A stretch of 7,215 bases of DNA from Nocardioides sp. GTDB lineage: Bacteria > Actinomycetota > Actinomycetes > Propionibacteriales > Nocardioidaceae. A program made the position numbers and the translations under genes. This document shows, piece by piece, positions 1 through 5,793 of the stretch; positions within the stretch are counted from its first letter, which is position 1; each line of letters opens with the position of its first letter. The notes under the pieces were generated by a model, which was given only the letters and a program-made list of their open reading frames with translations, did no database searches and was not told where the DNA came from. Where the stretch lies: NCBI GenBank assembly GCA_025965295.1, contig JAOPXF010000428.1:1-7215 (forward strand), given 5' to 3'.

Positions 1-175
1 CGACGTCGAAGGCGGCGACGAACTCCACGTCCTTGACGTGGTAGTCGCCGAACATCACGTGCATGAGCCCCGGGACGGTGCCCTCGGGGTCGGCGTCCTT
101 GTAGTACTCGACACCCTGGATCAGGGAGGTGGCGCAGTTGCCCACTCCCACGATTGCTACTCGTACCGAACCCAT
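1..175 (-). CDS. ino1: Inositol-3-phosphate synthase, N-terminal part (gene runs off the left edge)
   Basis: This is the first 58 codons of a myo-inositol-1-phosphate synthase, a cytosolic NAD-dependent enzyme that converts glucose 6-phosphate to inositol 3-phosphate. In actinobacteria the product feeds phosphatidylinositol and mycothiol synthesis. The translation begins MGSVRVAIVGVGNCATSL, giving the beta strand and Gly-rich turn (GVGNCA) of the Rossmann NAD site, followed by IQGVEYYKD and a PGLMHV segment characteristic of the actinobacterial form. The ATG is preceded at 7 bases by AGGAAGG, so the start is well supported. It follows the PadR gene by 17 bases on the same strand, so the two are probably co-transcribed from the promoter upstream of padR. 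The family is normally about 360 residues, so some five sixths of the protein and its catalytic domain lie outside the window. Confidence 0.93.
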   Translation of the reverse strand, partial: MGSVRVAIVGVGNCATSLIQGVEYYKDADPEGTVPGLMHVMFGDYHVKDVEFVAAFDV

Positions 176-182
176 GGGGTTA

Positions 183-189
183 CCTTCCT
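183..189 (-). promoter_or_regulatory. Ribosome-binding site of ino1
   Basis: On the minus strand AGGAAGG ends 7 bases before the ino1 ATG. It lies in the 17-base gap after the padR stop codon, so ino1 has its own strong translation signal although it is probably transcribed with padR. Confidence 0.75.
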
Positions 190-192
190 GTC

Positions 193-840
193 TTACTTCT
201 GCTGGTCGGCCGCGGGGCCGGCCGGATGGACTGTTGCTGCTGGCGGGACTGTCACGGCGGGGCCGGGAGTGCCCGGCAGCACGTCGCTGGTGGTGGGCTG
301 GCCCTGGGTGCGCTCGGCGGTGATGAGGTCCGAGAGCCACCGGACCTCACGCTCGACCGACTCGACACCGTGCCGCTGGAGCTCGGCGGCGTACTGGTCG
401 ACTTCCTTCTGGGTCATCGCCAGCTGGGTCTGCACGCGGTCAAGGCGCTCCTGCAGGCGGGTGCGGCGGCCTTCGAGGACGCGCAGCCGGATCTCCATGT
501 CGGTGCGCCCGAAGAACGCGAACCGGATGTCGAAGTTGTCGTCCTCCCAGGCGGTCGGACCCACCTCCTGCATCAGGCGCTCGAACTCGCGGTGCCCGGC
601 GTCGGTGACCTGGTAGACGATCCGCGGACGGCGCGTCACGGGGGTCACCGTGGTGGCGGTCTCCTCGATGAGGGCACCGCGCAGCATCTTCTTCAGGGTG
701 GGGTAGAGAGAGCCGTAGGACAGCACCCGACCCCAGCCCAGCATGAGGTTGAGCCGCTTGCGCAGCTCGTAGCCGTGCATGGGTCCCTCGTGCAACAGTC
801 CGAGGACTGCGAGCTCGATGGTTTCCGCACGACGTGCCAT
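193..840 (-). CDS. PadR-family transcriptional regulator upstream of ino1
   Basis: A 215-residue cytosolic DNA-binding protein. Residues about 1-85 are the PadR winged helix: AVLGLLHEGPMHGYEL is the family's first helices, SYGSLYPTLKKM the recognition helix, and RRPRIVYQVTDAGHREF the wing and following helix. Residues about 113-177 are charged and helical, like the C-terminal dimerisation coiled coil of PadR proteins. The last 35 residues are a Pro/Thr/Ala-rich tail, probably disordered. The ATG at 840 is chosen because the PadR fold starts at residue 6 and a TAnnnT -10 box lies exactly 7 bases upstream; an upstream extension in frame to 1077 would add unrelated sequence and overlap the divergent gene. 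Its stop lies 17 bases before ino1, and an M. tuberculosis relative (Rv0047c) lies beside ino1 in the same way, so control of ino1 and of itself is a reasonable inference. The effector is unknown. Confidence 0.92.
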   Translation of the reverse strand: MARRAETIELAVLGLLHEGPMHGYELRKRLNLMLGWGRVLSYGSLYPTLKKMLRGALIEETATTVTPVTRRPRIVYQVTDAGHREFERLMQEVGPTAWEDDNFDIRFAFFGRTDMEIRLRVLEGRRTRLQERLDRVQTQLAMTQKEVDQYAAELQRHGVESVEREVRWLSDLITAERTQGQPTTSDVLPGTPGPAVTVPPAATVHPAGPAADQQK

Positions 841-846
841 GCGACC

Positions 847-863
847 TATCGTAGCGATATATC
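847..863. promoter_or_regulatory. Candidate PadR operator: overlapping palindromes over the -10 box
   Basis: TATCG-TAG-CGATA (847-859) is a perfect 5-base inverted repeat. It overlaps a second, self-complementary octamer GATATATC (856-863). The first covers the padR -10 box, so a dimeric winged-helix repressor bound here would block the promoter. AT-rich palindromes stand out strongly in this GC-rich background. That the binding protein is the adjacent PadR is inferred from position. Confidence 0.5.
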
Positions 864-876
864 CAGAAGTCGTGAA
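848..876 (-). promoter_or_regulatory. Probable sigma-70-type promoter of padR-ino1, leaderless
   Basis: Reading the minus strand, TTCACG (876-871, four of six matches to TTGACA) is followed after exactly 17 bases by TACGAT (853-848, TAnnnT). Seven bases then separate the -10 box from the ATG at 840, which places the expected transcription start at or next to the A of the start codon. There is no Shine-Dalgarno sequence in between. This is the usual layout of actinobacterial leaderless genes. The prediction is from sequence only. Confidence 0.6.
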
Positions 877-910
877 CTCACGGTGACGAGGAAGGCTCCA
901 CACCGTTGCG

Positions 911-916
911 TACCCT
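911..916 (+). promoter_or_regulatory. Weak candidate -10 box for the PBP-GT87 operon
   Basis: TACCCT (TAnnnT) lies in the 145-base divergent region between padR and the PBP gene, about 70 bases upstream of the PBP start. I see no good -35 at 16-18 bases (GAGGAA at the 17-base position). It is the best plus-strand -10-like hexamer I found, but such hexamers are not rare, so this is only a pointer to where the promoter may be. Confidence 0.2.
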
Positions 917-973
917 GTGGTGGGCGCGCCCCCTCGCGCCGTACACACGAGCCACCCGCACCCGAGTCCACCC

Positions 974-978
974 GGAGA
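974..978 (+). promoter_or_regulatory. Ribosome-binding site that fixes the PBP start at TTG 986
   Basis: GGAGA ends 7 bases before TTG 986, the ideal distance for a Shine-Dalgarno sequence. The alternative in-frame GTG at 917 has no such site and would add 23 residues rich in Pro and His that do not look like the cytoplasmic leader of a PBP. The site therefore decides the start. Confidence 0.65.
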
Positions 979-985
979 TCCGACG

Positions 986-3289
986 TTGAACGGAAAGCGC
1001 AGGGCCGCCGGCCCCGCAGTCAAGAAGTCGCCGAAGTCCCCGCGGAGCAGGCGTGACCTCGTCAAGTCGGTCGCCAAGTGGACGCTGGTCGTCGGCCTCG
1101 TCGGCGCACTGCTGGTGACCGGAGCGTTCGTCTACCTCTACAAGACGACCGACATCCCCGACCCCAACACGGACTTCCAGGCCCAGACCTCGTTCATCTA
1201 CTACGCCGACGGCAAGAGCGAGGTCGGCAAGTTCGCGACCCAGAACCGCGAGTCGATCACGCTCGAGGAGATGCCGCAGAGCATCCAGGACGCCGTGGTC
1301 GCGGCCGAGAACCGCAGCTTCTGGACCGACAAGGGCATCGACCCGAAGGGCATCCTCCGCGCGGCCTTCAGCAACGCGTCGGGCAACAGCAGCCAGGGTG
1401 GCTCCACGATCACCCAGCAGTACGTCAAGATCCTCTACCTGACTCAGGAGCACTCCTACAAGCGCAAGCTCAAGGAGGCGATCCTGTCGCTGAAGATCCA
1501 GCGCCAGCTCAGCAAGTCCGAGATCCTCAAGAACTACCTCAACACGATCTACTTCGGCCGCGGCGCCTACGGCATCCAGGCGGCCTCGCAGGCCTACTTC
1601 GACAAGGACGCCAAGGACCTGACGCTCGGCGAGTCCGCGGTCCTGGCCAGCGTGCTCAACAACCCCACCCACTTCGACCCCGCCAACGGCAAGTCGGCCA
1701 AGCGCGCCCTCAAGGAGCGCTACCGCTACGTGCTCGACGGCATGGTCGAGGGCGACAGCAGCTACGCCGACGCCGCCGCCAAGGCGACCAAGCACCTGCC
1801 GAAGTTCCCGGAGATCAAGGCCCAGAGCCAGTACGGCGGCCAGCGCGGCCACATGCTCAAGCTGGTCCGGGACGAGCTGCACCGGCTCGGCTTCACCGAC
1901 GACGAGATCGACGGCGAGGGCCTGCGGGTCACCACCACGTTCACCGAGAAGGCCATGAAGGCCGCCGAGGAGGGCGTCAAGGCGCAGCGGCCCGAGGGCT
2001 TCAGCGACAAGCAGCTGCACGTCGCGGTCGCCAGCGTCGAGCCCGGCACCGGAGCCCTGCGCGGCTTCTACGGCGGCCAGGACTACCTGGACTCGCAGAT
2101 CAACTGGGCGGTGGCCGGCGGCATGGTCGGCTCGACCTTCAAGCCGATCACGCTGGCGACGGCGCTGGACAACGGCTACTCCCTCCAGGACACCTTCCAG
2201 GGCGACTCCCCCTACGAGTTCCCCGACGGCCTCCAGGTCCGCAACGAGGGCACCGGCTCCGACGGGCTCGGCAACGACTACGGCGCGAGCGTGGACGCGA
2301 CGTACGCGCTCGAGGAGTCCATCAACACCGCCTTCGTCGACATGTCGAACTCGATCCCCGACGGGCCCAAGCAGATCTTCGAGATGGCCGAGAAGATGGG
2401 TGTGCCGCCCCCGAAGCCCGCCAAGAAGTACCCCGGCATCCCGAGCCAGACCGCCGACCTGTCTCCCGAGGACACCCTGATCACGCTCGGCAAGTCCCGG
2501 ATCAGCCCGATCAACATGGCCAACACCTACGCCACGATCGCCAACGGCGGCCAGCGCGCCGACGTGCACGTGATCGACAAGGTGGTCGCAAGCGACGGCG
2601 AGTCGTTGTACAACTACAAGCAGTCGACGAGTACCGCGATGAGCGAGCCCATCGCCGACGACGTCTCCTACGCGATGCAGCAGGTCGTCAAGAGCGGCAC
2701 CGGCCAGGCGGCGCTCGGGCTGAACCGGCCGGCGGCCGGCAAGACCGGCACCGCGACCAAGGAGGCCGGCGACAGCGACGTCGTCTCCTCGGCCTGGTTC
2801 GTCGGCTTCACCCCGCAGCTGTCCACCGCCGTGATGTACGTGCGCGGCGACGGCGACGACCAGATCGACGGCTGGCTGCCGTCGTACTTCGGCGCCGACT
2901 ACCCCGCGGACACCTGGACCGACGTGATGACCCGCGACATGGAGGGCCTCGACGTCGAGCAGTTCCCGCCGCCGGCCAACGTCGACGGCGACGCACCGGA
3001 GGGCGACCACGAGCCGTACACCCCGCCGCCGTCCCCCACGCACACGGTGCAGCCGTCGCACACCCCCAGCAACAACACCCCGAGCGCGACGCCCAGCAAC
3101 ACGCCCAGCAACACCCCGAGTCCGTCGGCACCTCCGACGCCGACGGACTCCTGCCAGCTGGTGAGCTGCCCGTCGGACTCGCCGAGCAACACCCCGAGCC
3201 CCTCGGGGAGCGGGACCCCGAGCGACGCGCCCCCGTCCGCCGCGCCGCGGCTGGCCGCGCCCGACCAGTCCTGGTACGCCTGGTGGTGA
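986..3289 (+). CDS. ponA: Class A penicillin-binding protein (GT51 transglycosylase plus transpeptidase), PonA-like
   Basis: A bifunctional membrane enzyme that polymerises lipid II into glycan strands and crosslinks the stem peptides outside the membrane. From TTG 986 it is 767 residues. Residues 1-31 are strongly basic and cytoplasmic, and about 32-52 form one transmembrane helix (WTLVVGLVGALLVTGAFVYL). The GT51 domain spans about 90-270: AENRSFW with catalytic Glu108, GGSTITQQ (138-145), RKLKE (160-164) and YLNTIYFGRGAYGIQAAS (184-201). The transpeptidase spans about 345-650 with an intact active site: nucleophile Ser383 in STFK, SIN at 445-447 and KTGT at 586-589. From about 655 there is no PASTA domain but a roughly 110-residue Ser/Thr/Pro-rich tail containing Cys723 and Cys728 and ending WYAWW. 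GT51 motif 1 has Asn109 where many enzymes have Asp; I recall the same form in other actinobacterial PBPs. The GT87 gene follows by 27 bases. The symbol rests on family plus synteny with M. tuberculosis ponA1. Confidence 0.93.
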   Translation: MNGKRRAAGPAVKKSPKSPRSRRDLVKSVAKWTLVVGLVGALLVTGAFVYLYKTTDIPDPNTDFQAQTSFIYYADGKSEVGKFATQNRESITLEEMPQSIQDAVVAAENRSFWTDKGIDPKGILRAAFSNASGNSSQGGSTITQQYVKILYLTQEHSYKRKLKEAILSLKIQRQLSKSEILKNYLNTIYFGRGAYGIQAASQAYFDKDAKDLTLGESAVLASVLNNPTHFDPANGKSAKRALKERYRYVLDGMVEGDSSYADAAAKATKHLPKFPEIKAQSQYGGQRGHMLKLVRDELHRLGFTDDEIDGEGLRVTTTFTEKAMKAAEEGVKAQRPEGFSDKQLHVAVASVEPGTGALRGFYGGQDYLDSQINWAVAGGMVGSTFKPITLATALDNGYSLQDTFQGDSPYEFPDGLQVRNEGTGSDGLGNDYGASVDATYALEESINTAFVDMSNSIPDGPKQIFEMAEKMGVPPPKPAKKYPGIPSQTADLSPEDTLITLGKSRISPINMANTYATIANGGQRADVHVIDKVVASDGESLYNYKQSTSTAMSEPIADDVSYAMQQVVKSGTGQAALGLNRPAAGKTGTATKEAGDSDVVSSAWFVGFTPQLSTAVMYVRGDGDDQIDGWLPSYFGADYPADTWTDVMTRDMEGLDVEQFPPPANVDGDAPEGDHEPYTPPPSPTHTVQPSHTPSNNTPSATPSNTPSNTPSPSAPPTPTDSCQLVSCPSDSPSNTPSPSGSGTPSDAPPSAAPRLAAPDQSWYAWW
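3034..3249 (+). repeat. Low-complexity Ser/Thr/Pro repeat region inside the PBP tail
   Basis: The codons for residues about 683-754 are built from imperfect copies of a short unit encoding SNTPS or a close variant. For example, CCCAGCAACACG at 3092-3103 is followed directly by CCCAGCAACACC at 3104-3115, and a further copy of the core AGCAACACCCCGAG recurs at 3185-3198. The repeats stay in frame. Tracts like this change length easily by slippage or recombination, so the tail is likely to vary between relatives. Confidence 0.7.
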
Positions 3290-3296
3290 CGGGGAG

Positions 3297-3311
3297 CCTC
3301 CCGGCCGGAGG
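3297..3311 (+). promoter_or_regulatory. Hairpin enclosing the GT87 ribosome-binding site
   Basis: CCTCC (3297-3301), loop CGGCC, GGAGG (3307-3311). The right arm is the Shine-Dalgarno sequence (GGAGGG, 3307-3312) of the GT87 gene, whose TTG start lies 4 bases further on. The left arm lies 8-12 bases after the PBP stop codon, within reach of a terminating ribosome. The arrangement suggests that translation of the PBP opens the site for the glycosyltransferase. The pairing is seen directly; the coupling is inferred. Confidence 0.45.
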
Positions 3312-3316
3312 GTCCG

Positions 3317-4732
3317 TTGGCTGACGACCGGGTCCACCCCACGGTGGACGACCCGGTCGTGACCGCGCTCAGCGAGAGCGTGGGTGGCCCGATGGGCACC
3401 CGGGCCGGGCGGCACCCGTGGTGGACACCCGTACGCGTGCTGCTGGCCCTCACGGCGATCTGCTTCGCGCTCGGGATGGTGCAGAAGGGCAACTGCTACC
3501 AGGACTCCTGGCAGGACGGTCAGGCCCGCTACTCGCACATGTGCTACTCGGACCTGCCCTACCTCTACACCTTGCGCGGGTTCGCCGAGCTCAACTGGCC
3601 CTACACCGACGACGAGCAGGTCCGGGACCGGTACGACGTCATGGAGTACCCCGTCGGGATCTCCTACTTCGCGTGGGGTGCCGCCTGGGTCACGCACTGG
3701 GCGAACGGCTCCCCCGACCTCAGTCCGCGCTACGGCAGGTCCACCGAGTCCCTGTCCGCCGAGCCCGACGTGGTCGCGGAGATGCGGCTCTTCGTCACGG
3801 TCAACGCGCTGGCGCTGGCCGCGGTCGCGCTGCTGGCGACCTGGCTGCTGAGCGGGGTCAACCCACGACGGCCCTGGGACGCGGCCGCGTTCGCGCTGTC
3901 ACCGGCGCTCGCGCTGACCGGGCTCGTCAACTGGGACCTGCTGGCGGTGGGGCTGGTCGCCGGTGCGCTGTGGGCGTGGGCCCGGGGGAGACCCGTGCTC
4001 ACCGGGGTCCTGATCGGGCTCGGGGCCGCGACCAAGCTCTACCCGCTCTTCCTGCTCGGAGCGCTGCTGGTCATCTGCATCCGGGACCGCCGCCCGATGC
4101 GTTTCGCGCTCGCCACCTCGGCCGCTGTGATCGCCTGGGTCGTCGCGAACCTGCCGGCGTACCTCACGGGCCGCGACGAGTGGTACGTCTTCTGGCACTT
4201 CAACGCCGACCGCGGCGCCGACCTCGGTTCGATCTGGCTGGTGATCTCGCAGGCCACCGACGGGGTCTCCGTCGACACGATCAACCTGTGGTCGTGGCTC
4301 GTCTTCGGCGCCTGGTGCGTCGGCGTGATGGTGCTCGGCCTCGCTGCGCCGTCGACACCGCGCTTCGCCCAGCTCGGGTTCCTCGTCGTCGCGGGGTTCC
4401 TGCTCGTCAACAAGGTCTACTCACCTCAGTACGTCCTGTGGTTGCTGCCGCTGGCCGTGCTCGCCCGGCCGCGGTGGCGCGACCAGCTGGTCTGGCAGGC
4501 GGGCGAGGTCTTCTACTTCGCGAGCGTGTGGTGGTACCTCGGCGACTACCTGGTGCCGGCCGGCGGCGGCGACGCGGGGTTCTACTGGGTCGCGATCCTG
4601 GTCCGGATGGCGGCCGAGCTCTACCTGGTCGTGCTCGTCGGTCGCGACGTGCTGCAGCCGTGGCACGATCCCGTGCGGCAGAGCGCCCGGGTCGACCGAC
4701 CCGAACGGCGGCCGGAGCTCAGTCGACCCTGA
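3317..4732 (+). CDS. Polytopic GT87-type (DUF2029) membrane glycosyltransferase
   Basis: A 471-residue integral membrane protein with about ten hydrophobic segments (roughly 37-55, 114-128, 157-179, 188-222, 227-255, 263-283, 324-343, 351-383, 391-413 and 421-441). It resembles the actinobacterial GT87 / DUF2029 GT-C family, whose studied members move mannose from polyprenyl-phosphate-mannose to extracytoplasmic acceptors. Supporting motifs are YDVMEYPVG (106-114) in the first outer loop, LGAATKLYPLFLLG (235-248) and NKVYSPQYVLWLLP (365-378). Cys60 and Cys76 in the first outer loop could form a disulfide. The TTG at 3317 is chosen because GGAGGG precedes it by 4 bases. The gene follows the PBP by 27 bases and is almost certainly in its operon; the M. 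tuberculosis counterpart by position is Rv0051. Donor and acceptor cannot be read from the sequence. Its last 14 bases overlap the end of the convergent Alr-like gene. Confidence 0.82.
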   Translation: MADDRVHPTVDDPVVTALSESVGGPMGTRAGRHPWWTPVRVLLALTAICFALGMVQKGNCYQDSWQDGQARYSHMCYSDLPYLYTLRGFAELNWPYTDDEQVRDRYDVMEYPVGISYFAWGAAWVTHWANGSPDLSPRYGRSTESLSAEPDVVAEMRLFVTVNALALAAVALLATWLLSGVNPRRPWDAAAFALSPALALTGLVNWDLLAVGLVAGALWAWARGRPVLTGVLIGLGAATKLYPLFLLGALLVICIRDRRPMRFALATSAAVIAWVVANLPAYLTGRDEWYVFWHFNADRGADLGSIWLVISQATDGVSVDTINLWSWLVFGAWCVGVMVLGLAAPSTPRFAQLGFLVVAGFLLVNKVYSPQYVLWLLPLAVLARPRWRDQLVWQAGEVFYFASVWWYLGDYLVPAGGGDAGFYWVAILVRMAAELYLVVLVGRDVLQPWHDPVRQSARVDRPERRPELSRP

Positions 4733-5789
4733 CCCGGTCGAACGCGGTCGCGGTGAAGCGCACGCGTACGTCGATCTCCTCACCGATCTCGGGGACCCGG
4801 GGGCCGTGCGGCAGGAACAGCATCGACGCCTGCATGTGCGGGGGCTCGGCGAAGAGCCGCTGCTTGCCGTCGATGGAGAACGGCGAGCGCACGAACCCGA
4901 CCGCGTCCAGGCCGCCGCGCGCCAGGGTCGCGGCGCGGGCCCGGATCGTGGAGTCGCCGGTGGGCGCCTCGAGACCGATGCCGTGGGCGGTGCCGCCGCT
5001 GACCACCAGGATGTGGCCGGACTTGGGAGCGGTGCGGCCCCGGTAGCCGAAGACGTCGCCGCGCTCGACCGGGTGCGCGTCGAGCACGGTCGAGGTCACC
5101 CGGAGCGCGGCGCGGTCGCCGAGCCACAGGTCGGTGCCGATCCGCGGCCGGATCGTGAAGTCGGGGTAGGCCGCCCGCAGGTCGGCGAGCTCGCCGGGGG
5201 TGAGGTGGCTGACCCAAACCGTGGTCGTGTCGAGGCCGGCCGCGACGACGTCGTTGACGAGCCGGGTCACCTCACCCAGGTGCGAGCCCTGCGCGAGCGG
5301 CAGGTGCAGCGCGATGCCCTCCAGACGGGCGGATCGGTGCCCGGCGACGATCGGGGCCGTCGACCACAGCTCGCGGGCGGACAGCCCGTGCCGCAGCATG
5401 CTGGTCACCCGCTCGAGCACGAACCGGGCGTCGGGCTGGCGCTCGAGGAGGTCCTCGAGGTCGCTCGCCCGGCTGACGGTGTGGATCACGCGGTCGTCGA
5501 GCGCGGGGTCGACCTCGAGGGCGGCCCCGAAGGGACGCCAGGGAGTGAGCACCAGCAGGTCGCCGTGGAAGCGCTTCGCCACGGGCGGCAGCTCGTCGTA
5601 CGTGCCCACGGCGAGCGTGTCGGTGCCGAACCCCTGCTCCAGCAGCCACTGGGTCCTGCGGGCCAGGCGCCCGATCGTGAAGCCGTAGCCGTTGCCCTTC
5701 GCGACCGGGACCAGACCCGGGGTGGCGTGTGCGAGCGCGCGCAGGTGGGCGCGCCAGCGGGCGCCGTCGACGGACAGGGTCAGGCTCAT
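4719..5789 (-). CDS. Alanine racemase-fold PLP protein, divergent
   Basis: A 356-residue cytosolic protein related to fold-type III alanine racemase. Its N-terminal half should be a TIM barrel binding pyridoxal phosphate: VPVAKGNGYG places the PLP lysine at Lys31, TSMLRHG (129-135) matches the TGMxRxG motif with Arg133, and RIGTDLWLGDR (216-226) matches RxGxxLYG with Arg216 as the pyridine-nitrogen contact. In the C-terminal domain FGYRGR places a candidate second catalytic base at Tyr249. The usual IGYADG motif is replaced by SGGTAHG (264-270) and the SMDQ motif is altered (PHMQAS, 317-322), so it is not a standard biosynthetic Alr. The core PLP residues suggest it still binds PLP, but its substrate is unknown. 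The ATG lies 4 bases after the femX stop, with GGGG inside the femX end as a weak ribosome-binding site. The two genes form an operon, hinting at a role in supplying or editing an amino acid for peptidoglycan. No symbol is given because the reaction is unproven. Confidence 0.75.
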   Translation of the reverse strand: MSLTLSVDGARWRAHLRALAHATPGLVPVAKGNGYGFTIGRLARRTQWLLEQGFGTDTLAVGTYDELPPVAKRFHGDLLVLTPWRPFGAALEVDPALDDRVIHTVSRASDLEDLLERQPDARFVLERVTSMLRHGLSARELWSTAPIVAGHRSARLEGIALHLPLAQGSHLGEVTRLVNDVVAAGLDTTTVWVSHLTPGELADLRAAYPDFTIRPRIGTDLWLGDRAALRVTSTVLDAHPVERGDVFGYRGRTAPKSGHILVVSGGTAHGIGLEAPTGDSTIRARAATLARGGLDAVGFVRSPFSIDGKQRLFAEPPHMQASMLFLPHGPRVPEIGEEIDVRVRFTATAFDRVRVD

Positions 5790-5793
5790 CGGG

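Noticed and set aside
917..985. GTG 917 as the PBP start
   Set aside because: No Shine-Dalgarno sequence precedes it, the added 23 residues are Pro/His-rich, and it lies one base after the candidate -10 box. TTG 986 has GGAGA at 7 bases.
154..1056. A 300-residue plus-strand open frame antisense to padR
   Set aside because: It is a shadow of the PadR gene; the translation has no family motifs and crosses the divergent promoter region and the true PBP start.
3198..3208. CCCC-TC-GGGG palindrome in the PBP tail
   Set aside because: A 2-base loop cannot form a normal hairpin, and the bases are explained by Pro/Ser codons.
3034..3249. CRISPR-like array in the repeated AGCAACACC tract
   Set aside because: The units are short, contiguous, in frame with the PBP and have no spacers; they encode a Ser/Thr/Pro tail.
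878..3697. A 939-residue minus-strand open frame antisense to the PBP
   Set aside because: It mirrors the GC-rich codons of the real gene and reads as Val/Gly/Leu/Arg-rich low-complexity sequence with no domain. The plus strand there has all PBP active-site motifs in order.
4688..4703. CGGGTC-GACC-GACCCG hairpin near the end of the GT87 gene as a terminator
   Set aside because: The stem is only 6 bases with a 4-base loop, is inside the coding region and has no U-tract. Short GC palindromes are common by chance at this GC content.
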